Counted from the first letter of the stretch, positions 47,456 through 57,719 are shown. The stretch: DNA of 64,000 nucleotides from Gammaproteobacteria bacterium (GCA_028279365.1 JANQNX010000010.1:270206-334205), one strand, 5' to 3'. Notes: a model not told the origin generated them from the letters alone. Made by a program: numbers and translations.

Positions 47456-48771
47456 TGAGTATCTGGGTGACATTAATGTTCGTCAGCCTGATGCTGTTAT
47501 TATTACTTGGCTATCCTGTTGCGTTTACACTCGGTGCAGTCGCGCTGCTATTTGGCAGTATCTTTCTCGGCGTTGATTTCTTTTCGCTGTTATCGCTTCG
47601 CATTTGGGGCATCATGACCAACTTTACCCTGCTTGCCGTGCCGTTATTTATCTTCATGGGCGTCGTACTGGATCGTTCTGGCCTGGCAGAAGACCTGATC
47701 GAAATGATGGGTAAATTATGCGGTAAGCTAAATGGTGGTCTTGCTCTGGGAATAGTGATTGTTGGTTCGATGCTGGCAGCAACGACCGGTGTCGTTGGTG
47801 CAACAGTCTGCACCATGGGCATCATTGCATTACCGACGATGTTAAAGAATGGTTACGCTTCAAGCTTATCTACTGGCACCATTGCGGCTTCAGGCACATT
47901 AGGGCAAATCATTCCGCCCAGCATTATCCTGATCTTACTAGGCGACCAAATGGGCGTACCGGTCGGTCGTTTATTTATGGGTGCAGTCATGCCCGGGGCA
48001 ATGCTGGTCATACTATTTATGTTATTCATCCTGGTTTATGCCTGGCGACGCCCTGCTGCTGCTCCTGCTATGCCGTTTAGCAAAGACAATAGTAGTTTGT
48101 TAAACATATTATTCACCCTGTTACCACCACTGCTATTAATCATCGCTGTTTTAGGTTCGATCTTTTTTGGTATTGCCTCACCCACAGAATCTGCTGCTGT
48201 CGGCGCGATTGGCGCATTGATATTGGCTTTGCTTCACAAACGTTTGAACCTGAAAAACTTGCAGGAGGCTATGCAAAAAACCACGAAACTGACCAGCATG
48301 GTATTTTTAATCCTGATTGGTGCAACCGCATTTGGTCTGGTCTTTACCGGCATGGGCGGTGGCAGGATGGTGGCAAATAGTATGTCCGCCTTACCCGGAG
48401 GGCACTGGGGCTTTTTGTTTTTCAGCATGCTGCTGATCTTTTTACTCGGCTTCTTCCTTGATTTTTTGCAGATATGTTTTATCGTCATACCGATATTAAC
48501 GCCGATAGCAAATCAGTTCGGTATCGACCTGCTTTGGTTTGCTGTGTTGATTGCAATTAACCTGCAAACCTCCTTTCTCACTCCTCCGTTTGGTTTCTCT
48601 CTGTTTTATCTTAAAGCCGTGACACCAGCGGAAATACGTATTCAGGACATTTATCGCGGGGTGATTCCATTCATTATTATCCAGATCATCAGCATGCTGT
48701 TATTGATTACTTTCCCGGGTATCGTCACCTGGTTACCGGATGTGATGGATAAACTGCATGGTCTGAACTAA
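47455..48771 (+). CDS. TRAP transporter large permease (DctM type)
   Basis: A 438-residue protein with about 12 membrane helices that couples import of an organic or keto/hydroxy acid to a sodium gradient. Signatures are LLLLLGYPVAFTLG, the ASGTLGQIIPPSI loop, SPTESAAVGAIGAL, and TPPFGFSLFYLK. It pairs with the small permease. The binding protein must be encoded elsewhere, so the substrate cannot be guessed. Confidence 0.93.
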   Translation: MSIWVTLMFVSLMLLLLLGYPVAFTLGAVALLFGSIFLGVDFFSLLSLRIWGIMTNFTLLAVPLFIFMGVVLDRSGLAEDLIEMMGKLCGKLNGGLALGIVIVGSMLAATTGVVGATVCTMGIIALPTMLKNGYASSLSTGTIAASGTLGQIIPPSIILILLGDQMGVPVGRLFMGAVMPGAMLVILFMLFILVYAWRRPAAAPAMPFSKDNSSLLNILFTLLPPLLLIIAVLGSIFFGIASPTESAAVGAIGALILALLHKRLNLKNLQEAMQKTTKLTSMVFLILIGATAFGLVFTGMGGGRMVANSMSALPGGHWGFLFFSMLLIFLLGFFLDFLQICFIVIPILTPIANQFGIDLLWFAVLIAINLQTSFLTPPFGFSLFYLKAVTPAEIRIQDIYRGVIPFIIIQIISMLLLITFPGIVTWLPDVMDKLHGLN

Positions 48772-48787
48772 CAAGCAGCTGCTTTAT

Positions 48788-49633
48788 TTACGAATCATTA
48801 GCAAGATAATCAATCACCGGTCTGGTATCCGGTTTTTGCCCATGCCAGATAGAAAAACCTTCTGCAGCCTGTTCTACCAACATGCCTTTACCATCCAGTA
48901 CAATTAAAGCACCTTGAGCAAGTGCCCATTGCATAAACACCGTTTTCACTTTGCTGTACATAAAGTCATAACAACAGGCGTTTTGGTTTAATAAACTATC
49001 GGGTAACGGTGGCAAGGTTTTTTGCAAACTTAAGGATGTGCCGTTAATGACAATATCAAAACTATGCCCTTTGAGTTCCTGATAAGCTGATACTTCTACG
49101 TTAGCGATAGTCTCACACTGCTTTGCCAGCTCTACAGCTCGACTAACAGTGCGATTAGCAATCTGAAGTTTGAGTGGTTGTTGTTTTAACAAAGGTTCCA
49201 ATACCGCCTTCACTGAGCCGCCCGCACCGAGTAACAAAACGGATTTGTCTTTTATCGACACATCATTATTTTGTAAGTCTCGAATCAAACCAATACCATC
49301 GGTGGTATCACCACAGATGCTTTGTTTATCATCAAACCAGATAGTGTTGACTGAATTCGCAAATTGCGCACGTTCCGTTAAGGTATCGCAAAGTCTGAAG
49401 GCCTGTTCTTTAAACGGAATGGTAATATTCAAGCCAACGCCACCTGCTGAACAAAAATCTTTTACTGACTGCCCGAATTGTTCAGAGGGTATTTCTATCG
49501 CCTGGTACTCAAGCTCAATGCCAAACTGTTTGGCAAACAGTTGATGAATAGTCGGAGATTGGCTATGGACGACGGGATTACCAAAAACGGCAAATGAGGG
49601 AACAGCGTTGTTTATCTCAAAAAGATCTGACAC
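48788..49633 (-). CDS. aroE: Shikimate dehydrogenase
   Basis: AroE reduces 3-dehydroshikimate to shikimate with NADPH. The 281 residues show the shikimate site AVFGNPVVHSQSP and NITIPFKEQA (catalytic Lys), the NADP loop LLGAGGSVKA, and NRT for the phosphate. The glycine normally third in GAGGAx is serine here. The start is GTG (49631-49633), with no good ribosome site. Convergent with the TRAP genes across a 16-bp gap. Confidence 0.95.
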   Translation of the reverse strand: MSDLFEINNAVPSFAVFGNPVVHSQSPTIHQLFAKQFGIELEYQAIEIPSEQFGQSVKDFCSAGGVGLNITIPFKEQAFRLCDTLTERAQFANSVNTIWFDDKQSICGDTTDGIGLIRDLQNNDVSIKDKSVLLLGAGGSVKAVLEPLLKQQPLKLQIANRTVSRAVELAKQCETIANVEVSAYQELKGHSFDIVINGTSLSLQKTLPPLPDSLLNQNACCYDFMYSKVKTVFMQWALAQGALIVLDGKGMLVEQAAEGFSIWHGQKPDTRPVIDYLANDS

Positions 49634-49676
49634 ATGCGTTGAGTTGAGTTAGTGAACGAGCTTGTTGTACACCAAA

Positions 49677-50732
49677 CTACGTGCCGTCGCGCGCAACCAG
49701 GCCACCTTTAAGACAATAGACTTGCAAGCCTCTTTCACTTAGCAGAAAAGCACAGGCTGAACTGCGGCGTCCACTATCACAATAGAGAATATATTTTTTG
49801 GACGGATCCAGGGTTTGCGCTTTTAGGCGCAGCATGAATAAGGGAATATTGACACTGCCTTCAATGCCAGAGTTTTTATGTTCACTCTCCAGCCGTACAT
49901 CGATCCAGACTGCGCCTTCATCTTTCACCATCGCATCAGCTTCTTCATTGGTCACCCAACTCAGCATGGGTTCTTTCAACAACTCGTTAAAGTCTTCCTT
50001 GGATAAACGCATTAATGAGCCTTCCGTTGTCATAATTACATTTGCGTTACGTTTGGCTTCTGACAGTAACGCTTCTTCGCCGAAGGCATCACCATCACCA
50101 AGCGTTGCCAGAGTCAGTTCAGAACCGGTTTTCGAGTTACGCGTTACCTTGCACTTACCGTATTTAATGATGTAATAATAATCACCATCTTCACCTTGTT
50201 TAATAATCGCATCGCCAGGTTTGGCAGGTAGCTCTTGCATACGCATAAACATCGCCTGGATATTTGCCGGCGGCACCTGCAAAAACGCTTTCGATTGCAA
50301 TATGCGCGTCATCCAGTCACCGTCATCATCTTCAACTTCTTCTTCCTCAACCTGAATCTCATCGACTTCAATGCCGGATAATTGATCCCAGGTCAGTAAA
50401 ATATCGAGTAAGTCACTATCAATTCGAATTATCTTGGAGTTCGTCTTGGCAACGACGGTATGTTTACGCGGTTGTTGGTTTGCTAATGGATGCTTGGCCG
50501 CGTCCGAACCGGCCTCGATCAGTTTGGTTTCACCCTTGCTTGAGGTGACTTCTGCCTGACCATCAACCAGATAAACCGACTGTCTATCATTATCGCCTTC
50601 ACTGAATATGGCTTTACCTGCCGCCACTTCTTCAACAAATGTTTTGCCCGCTAATTCCTGGAAATTTTCAGCGTTGAGTGCACTCGGCGGGACGAAGGAT
50701 TTCAGTAAAGTTTTATCAATTAGTTCAGACAT
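49677..50732 (-). CDS. Double cyclic-nucleotide-binding and rhodanese domain protein
   Basis: A 351-residue cytoplasmic protein. A first cNMP-like domain (residues 15-110) is followed by an acidic linker (QVEEEEVEDDDGD), a second cNMP domain (135-245) with the phosphate-cassette-like FGEEALLSEAKRNA, and a rhodanese domain (255-350) with active-site loop CDSGRRSSA. The catalytic Cys is present. No DNA-binding domain is visible, so it looks like a sensor or sulfur-transfer enzyme under nucleotide control. Function inferred. Confidence 0.85.
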   Translation of the reverse strand: MSELIDKTLLKSFVPPSALNAENFQELAGKTFVEEVAAGKAIFSEGDNDRQSVYLVDGQAEVTSSKGETKLIEAGSDAAKHPLANQQPRKHTVVAKTNSKIIRIDSDLLDILLTWDQLSGIEVDEIQVEEEEVEDDDGDWMTRILQSKAFLQVPPANIQAMFMRMQELPAKPGDAIIKQGEDGDYYYIIKYGKCKVTRNSKTGSELTLATLGDGDAFGEEALLSEAKRNANVIMTTEGSLMRLSKEDFNELLKEPMLSWVTNEEADAMVKDEGAVWIDVRLESEHKNSGIEGSVNIPLFMLRLKAQTLDPSKKYILYCDSGRRSSACAFLLSERGLQVYCLKGGLVARDGT

Positions 50733-50892
50733 TTAGCGCTTTTCCTGACAGATTTCCAAGTTATTATTTTCGAGTCTGCCATTGTAATCTTTGACTAGTC
50801 AGATTTAAACAAACAAATCACTTTTTACGTCAAAAACTGAACATTAATTATGACAATTTAGACTTGAGTGACACTGGATAGAAGCTGATTAA

Positions 50893-50925
50893 AACTTACC
50901 CTGAAGCATGAATTCAGGGTAAGTT
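50893..50925 (-). terminator. Hairpin terminator after the second amtB
   Basis: AACTTACCCTGAA and TTCAGGGTAAGTT form a perfect 13-bp stem with a 7-nt loop. On the reverse strand it ends in a short T-run (GTTTT). It follows the amtB stop by 17 bp. Confidence 0.65.
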
Positions 50926-50941
50926 ATCAGATACAAACGGG

Positions 50942-52219
50942 TTAAATATTGTAACCTCGCTCATTGTGCAAGGCGATGTCCAGACCTTCCGTTTCCTGCT
51001 CATCATCTACCCGCAGCCCAAGCGTTTTATCCAGTAATTTAAGGATAATAAAACTGATAACACCACACCAGACGATGGTAGCGACCACACCACAGAACTG
51101 CACACCAAATTGAGAAGCAATAGAGTAGACTTCGTCTTCCGCTTGTAAGCCACCCATCGATTTTGCGTAAAAAACTGCGGTTAGTAATGTGCCCAGGATG
51201 CCACCGACGCCGTGCACTGGAAACACATCAAGCGAATCATCAATTTTTAATACGCGTTTGATGTATTGGGTACAAACGAAACAGATGACACCAGCCAGTA
51301 GTCCTATGACTAATCCACCGATGGGACCCACATAACCCGAAGCAGGCGTAATCGTACCCAATCCGGCCACCATGCCGGTGACAATACCGAGCACGCTGGG
51401 TTTACCAAATTTTATCCATTCACAAGCCATCCAGGCCAGGGATCCAACTGCAGCAGAGATATGCGTTACCGCAATCGCCATACCGGCACTATTGTCTGCT
51501 GCCAGTGCACTACCCCCATTAAAACCAAACCAACCTACCCAGAGCATTGATGCGCCGGCCACAACAATAGTCATATTGTGGGGTGCCATGGGTGTCTCCG
51601 GAAAGCCTCTTCGATTACCTAACATAATAGCGGCGATCAACGCTGCCACCCCGGCATTAATATGCACTACCGCTCCTCCTGCAAAATCCATAAAGCCTAT
51701 ATCAGCTAACCAACCACCGCCCCAAACCCAATGGCAAACAGGTGCATAAACAAGCACCAACCAGATTGCACTAAACCAGAGTACTGATGAAAAGCGCATA
51801 CGTTCAGCAAAACCGCCGACAATCAAGGCGGGCGTAATAATGGCAAAGGTCATTTGAAACATGAAAAATACGATCTCTGGAATGGAACCACTCATTGAAT
51901 CCAGCGCCAGATCTGACAGCATAAAATTACCCAAACCGATTATCTTGTTTAAGCCTTCTCCACCATCACCAAAGGCCAGACCATAAACCCCGAACATCCA
52001 AAGGACAGACACCATACAAGCGATAGCAAAACACTGCATCAACACAGACAGCACGTTCTTTACCCGCACCAGTCCGGAATAAAATAAGGCCAGGCCCGGT
52101 AAGGTCATAAATAGCACCAGTGCCGTTGAGGTAATGATCCAGGCGGTATCGCCTTTATCTAATTCACTGGCAAATACCGGTAGTGGCAATAGACACAAAA
52201 AAATGAATACGCGAAGCAT
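50942..52219 (-). CDS. amtB: Ammonium transporter (second copy, with signal peptide)
   Basis: A 425-residue ammonium channel of the inner membrane with a cleavable signal (FIFLCLLPLPVFA) and 11 predicted helices. The twin-histidine pore residues are in AVVHINAGVAAL and FPVHGVGGILG; the phenylalanine gate and WVGWFGFNGGSAL loop are present. It lies 45 bp after glnK on the same strand, the usual glnK-amtB unit. It resembles the E. coli AmtB branch, unlike the first copy. Confidence 0.95.
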   Translation of the reverse strand: MLRVFIFLCLLPLPVFASELDKGDTAWIITSTALVLFMTLPGLALFYSGLVRVKNVLSVLMQCFAIACMVSVLWMFGVYGLAFGDGGEGLNKIIGLGNFMLSDLALDSMSGSIPEIVFFMFQMTFAIITPALIVGGFAERMRFSSVLWFSAIWLVLVYAPVCHWVWGGGWLADIGFMDFAGGAVVHINAGVAALIAAIMLGNRRGFPETPMAPHNMTIVVAGASMLWVGWFGFNGGSALAADNSAGMAIAVTHISAAVGSLAWMACEWIKFGKPSVLGIVTGMVAGLGTITPASGYVGPIGGLVIGLLAGVICFVCTQYIKRVLKIDDSLDVFPVHGVGGILGTLLTAVFYAKSMGGLQAEDEVYSIASQFGVQFCGVVATIVWCGVISFIILKLLDKTLGLRVDDEQETEGLDIALHNERGYNI

Positions 52220-52264
52220 GAATTCTCCCCTCTCTTAAAATTAACTACTATTTTCTTTTTATAA

Positions 52265-52621
<357 letters not shown>

Positions 52622-52649
52622 TCAGTTTTATTCATTTGTTTTCTTACGG

Positions 52650-52665
52650 TGCAGTTTTTGCACCA
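52650..52665 (-). promoter_or_regulatory. Sigma-54 promoter candidate for the second glnK-amtB pair
   Basis: On the reverse strand TGGTGCAAAAACTGCA has GG and GC ten bases apart, as in TGGCAC-N5-TTGCA. It lies 46 bp before the glnK start. The same bases also form a perfect inverted repeat (GGTGCA-N5-TGCACC), so a hairpin or an operator is an alternative. Confidence 0.6.
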
Positions 52666-52755
52666 AAGCAGTACGAATTTAACCTATAAACTGGGGGATT
52701 TCATCTTTGGACGGATTTTAATTTCAAGGGAGGGGGAAAACCCTGAGAAAAATAC

Positions 52756-52785
52756 AAAAAAAAACGGGCGCCAAGCGCCCGTTTT
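52756..52785 (-). terminator. Rho-independent terminator after the first amtB
   Basis: CGGGCGC-CAA-GCGCCCG, a perfect 7-bp stem, is followed on the reverse strand by nine T. It lies 20 bp after the amtB stop at 52805, so the two glnK-amtB pairs are separate units. Confidence 0.9.
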
Positions 52786-52804
52786 GAAAAGAGGGAAAAA
52801 GCGT

Positions 52805-54067
52805 TTATTTTGTTTGTGTGAATTCAGGATAGGCTTCCATCCCACATTCACTCATATCAACACCTTCAATCTCTTCTTCTTCGCTAACCCTAATACCCAT
52901 AATCGCTTTAATGATTATCCAGGTAATCAAGCTGGCAACGAAGACCCATACAAAGATGGTTAACATACCCACTAACTGACCACCAAATGTGGCGTCTCCA
53001 TCGCTAATGAGTACCGCAAAGATACCCCAAATACCGACAACACCATGAACAGAGATTGCACCGACAGGATCATCAATCTTCAATTTATCAAGGGTAATAA
53101 TACTGAATACCACCAGAACACCACCGGCTGCACCGATTAACGTAGCCATCAGTGCTGTTGGATCGGCAGGCTCGGCAGTAATGGCAACCAGTCCCGCTAA
53201 TGCACCATTCAATGCCATGGTTAAGTCAGCCTTACCAAACATGATACGAGCGACAATTAATGCTGCAATCAAACCACCGGCTGCTGCTGCATTGGTATTA
53301 AGGAATACGTAAGCCACTTCGTTGGCCACTGCAATTCCACCGAGTTTTAAGGTAGAACCACCGTTAAAACCAAACCAACCCATCCATAAGATAAAGGTAC
53401 CTAAGGTAGCTAAGGGTAAGTTAGCGCCTGGAATAGCTTTTGGCTTGCCATCAGCAGAATATTTACCGCGTCGAGCACCCAAGACAATGACACCCGCCAG
53501 CGCTGCTGCTGCACCGGCCAAGTGAACAATACCGGAACCTGCATAGTCGCTGTAGCTTAATTCATAAAGACCGAATACTGAATTACCGCCCCAGGTCCAA
53601 CCGCCTTCTAATGGGTAAATAACACCGGTCATCACAACGGCAAACACCAGAAACGCCCATAACTTCATACGTTCTGCTACCGCACCCGAGACAATCGACA
53701 TTGCTGTCGCGACAAACACGACCTGGAAGAAAAAGTCTGACGCACCTGAATAAACAGAATCACCGTCAAACCCGTTTTCGGCAGAGGCTGCTAGTGCAGC
53801 TTCAACATCAAGATTTCCTACTGTTTCAATACCAGATAAAAAGTATCCGCCGCCATACATAAATTGATAACCACATACCATATACATGGTACTGGCAACA
53901 GCGAATAGCGCTACGTTCTTGGTTAAAATTTCGGTTGTGTTCTTTGAACGTACCAAACCGGATTCAAGCATGGCAAAGCCTGCCGCCATCCACATAACCA
54001 GTGCGCCACATACCAGAAAATAAAAGGTATCCATAGCGTACTGTAATTCAAATATATTATTTTCCAC
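52805..54067 (-). CDS. amtB: Ammonium transporter (first copy)
   Basis: A 420-residue ammonium channel without a cleaved signal. It starts with an extra segment typical of the longer Amt branch (YAMDTFYFLVCGALVMWMAAGFAMLE, in parts FYFLVCGALVMW and GFAMLESGL). Pore histidines are in GIVHLAGAAAALAG and ISVHGVVGIWG. The sequence differs strongly from the second copy, so the two are not a recent duplication. It follows the first glnK by 48 bp. Confidence 0.95.
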   Translation of the reverse strand: MENNIFELQYAMDTFYFLVCGALVMWMAAGFAMLESGLVRSKNTTEILTKNVALFAVASTMYMVCGYQFMYGGGYFLSGIETVGNLDVEAALAASAENGFDGDSVYSGASDFFFQVVFVATAMSIVSGAVAERMKLWAFLVFAVVMTGVIYPLEGGWTWGGNSVFGLYELSYSDYAGSGIVHLAGAAAALAGVIVLGARRGKYSADGKPKAIPGANLPLATLGTFILWMGWFGFNGGSTLKLGGIAVANEVAYVFLNTNAAAAGGLIAALIVARIMFGKADLTMALNGALAGLVAITAEPADPTALMATLIGAAGGVLVVFSIITLDKLKIDDPVGAISVHGVVGIWGIFAVLISDGDATFGGQLVGMLTIFVWVFVASLITWIIIKAIMGIRVSEEEEIEGVDMSECGMEAYPEFTQTK

Positions 54068-54115
54068 TGTAATCCTCCCGCAGATAGAATTGTGAAATCA
54101 GTAAATTAATAATGA

Positions 54116-54502
<387 letters not shown>

Positions 54503-54530
54503 TTACATAAAACAAATTTGTATATTCAAA

Positions 54531-55400
54531 TTAGAATGCTTTTGAAATTCCAAAAATGAACCCACCGCATTGAACTCCGTTTACAGCACCTGATTGCGTT
54601 AACGCACAATCGTCGTCATCGGAAATGCCGGTATAACTAACATCCCAATCTATGCCTAACATAGACTTAGACAGGGCAACGCCATAGTATTGGTAACCGT
54701 CAACACCCGCAGCTACAGCGGCAGTGTTGCGAGCACCGTTATTAACATCCTCAAAGTCAACATCGAGATCGCCAAAGAAAAAGCCTAAGCCCAGACCATA
54801 TGGAAGTGATAAATCGAGCGTAAGTGGGATGTGAACACTTTCTGCATCAAAAGCGAACCAGGCTGGTGAATAGAAGACACCGGCACTTACAGATGGCTCA
54901 AACATAACATCGGAAAAGGTATAACCTAACACACCATAGATTTCCCAGTAATCGAAGTCGTCAACCGCGCCAGCATCTGAGCTTTGATTAGGATAAGTAT
55001 ACTGAATACCACCAACATCCCAGGATATACCGGTGCTTCCAATAGAATCGCCGGCAATACCATGGTAATGAGTAAATTCAATAGATGAGTAGTCAGTTGG
55101 GTTATTACCAGTAGTCGTTAAACTCCACTCCGTATTAGCAGCGAATAAACCGGTATAAATAGAACCATTTAAAAATGGAATTTCCGCCCAGGTAATATCA
55201 AAGCCACCCTGAATAGATGCACCATTATCATTACCATTATTACCACTGGTTTGAGATGCACCATAAAATTGATAGTCGGTCGCGATACGTACATTCGCCG
55301 CTACCTCTGTCTCTTCAAACCAGGAATTAAAATCTGCGTTAGCCATAGACGAAGTAAAAATAAGTGCACTGGATGCACATGTTAAAAGTAACTTTTTCAT
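54531..55400 (-). CDS. TorF-family outer-membrane porin
   Basis: A 289-residue outer-membrane protein with a signal peptide (LLLTCASSALIFTSSMANA) and alternating beta-strand pattern ending in Phe (ISKAF). The opening VAANVRIATDYQFYGASQT resembles the TorF/TIGR02001 putative porin family. It lies upstream of glnK-amtB and behind a sigma-54 promoter with NtrC-like sites, so it may admit ammonium or a small nitrogen compound under nitrogen limitation. Confidence 0.88.
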   Translation of the reverse strand: MKKLLLTCASSALIFTSSMANADFNSWFEETEVAANVRIATDYQFYGASQTSGNNGNDNGASIQGGFDITWAEIPFLNGSIYTGLFAANTEWSLTTTGNNPTDYSSIEFTHYHGIAGDSIGSTGISWDVGGIQYTYPNQSSDAGAVDDFDYWEIYGVLGYTFSDVMFEPSVSAGVFYSPAWFAFDAESVHIPLTLDLSLPYGLGLGFFFGDLDVDFEDVNNGARNTAAVAAGVDGYQYYGVALSKSMLGIDWDVSYTGISDDDDCALTQSGAVNGVQCGGFIFGISKAF

Positions 55401-55463
55401 TGTTTTCCCCTCTGAATGGAAGTTGTATAAAAGTTATATTGTTGTAATAAACGCAACATCAGC

Positions 55464-55479
55464 AGCAGGATCTATACCA
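55464..55479 (-). promoter_or_regulatory. Sigma-54 promoter candidate for porin-glnK-amtB
   Basis: On the reverse strand TGGTATAGATCCTGCT has GG and GC ten bases apart. Transcription would start near 55453, about 50 nt before the porin start codon. It shares the TGGT..CTGC form with the promoter at 52650. Confidence 0.6.
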
Positions 55480-55564
55480 ACTCATATAATTCATTTAAAT
55501 ACAGATACTTAACTCTAATTTAGCAATTCAACGAGGATAATCAGTTTATTAAAGCAGTATTAAA

Positions 55565-55581
55565 CGCACCTTTTATGTGCG
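55565..55581. promoter_or_regulatory. NtrC-like enhancer site 1
   Basis: CGCACC-TTTTA-TGTGCG matches TGCACC-N5-GGTGCA at 9 of 12 arm positions. Its centre is about 120 bp upstream of the predicted start of the sigma-54 promoter. Confidence 0.5.
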
Positions 55582-55595
55582 TAAAAAAATAGTAA

Positions 55596-55612
55596 TGCGC
55601 TATTCTTGAGCA
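55596..55612. promoter_or_regulatory. NtrC-like enhancer site 2
   Basis: TGCGCT-ATTCT-TGAGCA matches the NtrC consensus at 8 of 12 arm positions. Its centre is 31 bp from site 1, three helical turns, the spacing known for the glnA enhancer pair. Confidence 0.4.
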
Positions 55613-55698
55613 ATTGATGAAAGACTTGCGGCGAGTGCAAGAAAACTCATAGTATTGATTGCGCGCTGGATAAATAATGAAAACAACAAGTGAACGCT

Positions 55699-55944
55699 AT
55701 GCTGAAAGATAAAATTAACCACGTCATCTCAGACTTTGCCGATCTGATTCCAGAAGACATGCAGCAGATAAAACAGGATATGGAACGTAATTTACGTGCC
55801 AGCATTAACGCACATTTTTCAAAACTGGATCTGGTAACGCGTGAAGAATTTGATATTCAAACGCGATTGTTACAAAGAACGCGAGCGCAGCTCGATGAAT
55901 TACAGTCGAAACTGAATGAATTGGAAAAACAAACCGACGCCTAG
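55699..55944 (+). CDS. ubiK: UbiK/BMFP family ubiquinone biosynthesis accessory factor
   Basis: An 81-residue helical protein that in E. coli (YqiC/UbiK) assists the ubiquinone-synthesis complex with UbiJ. The family block LDLVTREEFDIQTRLLQRTR (in parts LDLVTREEFD, LLQRTR) is clear, followed by a coiled coil ending ELQSKLNELEKQ. ATG at 55699 is used; a GTG three codons upstream is possible. Convergent with atzF. Confidence 0.9.
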   Translation: MLKDKINHVISDFADLIPEDMQQIKQDMERNLRASINAHFSKLDLVTREEFDIQTRLLQRTRAQLDELQSKLNELEKQTDA

Positions 55945-55949
55945 TTTAC

Positions 55950-57713
55950 TCAAGAAGGCTGTTGATTTTCGATAAAGCGACGCCAGCCGCCAAAGTGTGA
56001 AATATCTTCGGCATCATTTACTGCATACGCTTCACAAATAAAACTGCTTACCTGAGTATTATCTTCCAGAAAAATTTTCCCTATACCTAAGGGGTGCGGT
56101 ATTCCTTTTATAAAACTGCCAAGCTCAGTGACCGGCATTCGCCAGACTTCAACTTCAATTTTACAACCATGCTGTTCATCAAATATCAAACCAGGGCGAA
56201 AAGGAGGACCACCAGCAAGCGCATAAAGTCGGTAGTCAGGTGCAGTCTTGGTTTGTTTGAGCAAAATTGCGCCACGATCGGTTAGCTGGTGGTTCAATGG
56301 CATGCCTGAGAGGTGAGCACCACAAACAGCGATATCGATCATTTGCTGCTGGTTTAACTTATCGAGGTCAATTGGCAGATCGTTCATAATAGTTGTCGCA
56401 ATTGATAAGAGCGTAGGATCACAATCACGTTCACTAAATAACGTTACACCAAAAGGGAACTGACTCTCGTCAACGCCAGCCGGGATAGCAATAGCAGCGT
56501 AATCCAACAAGTTCATGAAATTTGTGTAATAGCCAAGGTTGGAATTCAGGCTAATCGGATCCTGCATGACTTCATCAATCGTGTAATAACTGCCAATGGT
56601 TGGCGTGACAATAAAATCAACATCGTCAATAATCTTATCCGCTTCGCGTTTTAATTCTTGCAAACGATAAATGTTAGTAAACGCATCAACGGTAAGCTTT
56701 TGTTTGGCTGGCAAAATAATATCTTTCGTTACAGGATGTAATGCGTCCGGATTGCTCGCGATAAATGATTCAATCGCTGTGTAGCGTTCTGCTACCCAGG
56801 GTCCTTCATAGAGTAAAGCTGCAGCCTCAGTAAACGATGAAAAATCAATTCGCGTGATTTCATAACTCAGTTCAACTAACTTCTTGATGAATGTGTCAAA
56901 ACAGGTTTTGTATCCTTCATTGCCATAGAAAGCTAACTGCGGTTCAAGCGGGACACCAATCTTGCCATTGAAAGTCTTGATACAGGCTCTATCTTTTTTG
57001 GCATAGCTATCGTTTGGATCATATTTATCGACAAGATTAAAAACGTGTTCTGCATCCTGAACACTATTCGCAAAAATACTGACGCAATCCAGACTACGAC
57101 AGGCTGGTACGACACCGGAAGAACTTATTCTGCCTTTGCTAGGTTTCAATCCAACCAGGTTATTCAATGCGGCAGGTACGCGACCAGAGCCTGCTGTATC
57201 AGTGCCTAATGAAAAACTCACTTGTCCGAGGGCCAATGCCACTGCCGAGCCTGAACTGGAACCGCCAGAAATGATATCCGGGTTGTAGGCATTTTTTACC
57301 GCGCCATAAGGCGAACGCGTTCCAACAAGGCCGGTGGCAAATTGATCCAGATTGGTTTTCCCTATGGGTATGGCACCCGCGTCGATTAACAATTGCACTA
57401 CAAAGGCGGATTGTTGAGGTATATAACTGTATTCTTTACATGCTGCTGTCGTAGGAATACCGGCTAAATCAATATTATCTTTTATTGCGAAGGGAATCCC
57501 GTATAGAGGCAGATCATCCGGCCCTTTATTTTCCAGCTTAGAAAGGTAACTCTGTAATTCATCATCATTAAGCGTATGTATCCAGATATTGTAATCGTCA
57601 TAAGACTCGATACTGGATTTAATATCTTGACAAAGTAATGAAGGTGTTAACTTACCTTCGCGATATAACTTATGTAACACATTAATACTTAATGAGGTTC
57701 TATTCTGAATCAT
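55950..57713 (-). CDS. atzF: Allophanate hydrolase
   Basis: AtzF splits allophanate into ammonia and CO2, the last step of the urea-carboxylase and guanidine-carboxylase routes. The 587-residue protein has an amidase-signature domain with K78 (IPFAIKDN), S153 (GGSSSGSA) and S177 (TDTAGSGRVP), and a C-terminal domain of about 130 residues typical of AtzF (LYALAGGPPFRPGL). It follows the carboxyltransferase gene by 6 bp. Confidence 0.95.
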   Translation of the reverse strand: MIQNRTSLSINVLHKLYREGKLTPSLLCQDIKSSIESYDDYNIWIHTLNDDELQSYLSKLENKGPDDLPLYGIPFAIKDNIDLAGIPTTAACKEYSYIPQQSAFVVQLLIDAGAIPIGKTNLDQFATGLVGTRSPYGAVKNAYNPDIISGGSSSGSAVALALGQVSFSLGTDTAGSGRVPAALNNLVGLKPSKGRISSSGVVPACRSLDCVSIFANSVQDAEHVFNLVDKYDPNDSYAKKDRACIKTFNGKIGVPLEPQLAFYGNEGYKTCFDTFIKKLVELSYEITRIDFSSFTEAAALLYEGPWVAERYTAIESFIASNPDALHPVTKDIILPAKQKLTVDAFTNIYRLQELKREADKIIDDVDFIVTPTIGSYYTIDEVMQDPISLNSNLGYYTNFMNLLDYAAIAIPAGVDESQFPFGVTLFSERDCDPTLLSIATTIMNDLPIDLDKLNQQQMIDIAVCGAHLSGMPLNHQLTDRGAILLKQTKTAPDYRLYALAGGPPFRPGLIFDEQHGCKIEVEVWRMPVTELGSFIKGIPHPLGIGKIFLEDNTQVSSFICEAYAVNDAEDISHFGGWRRFIENQQPS

Positions 57714-57719
57714 AGTGAT

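Noticed and set aside
48772-48787. AAGCAGCTGCTT palindrome between dctM and aroE
   Set aside because: No loop and no T-run, so not supported as a terminator.
52650-52665. NtrC site at the second glnK-amtB promoter
   Set aside because: The inverted repeat has the half sites in the reverse order (GGTGCA-N5-TGCACC rather than TGCACC-N5-GGTGCA) and overlaps the promoter itself, so I call only the sigma-54 element.
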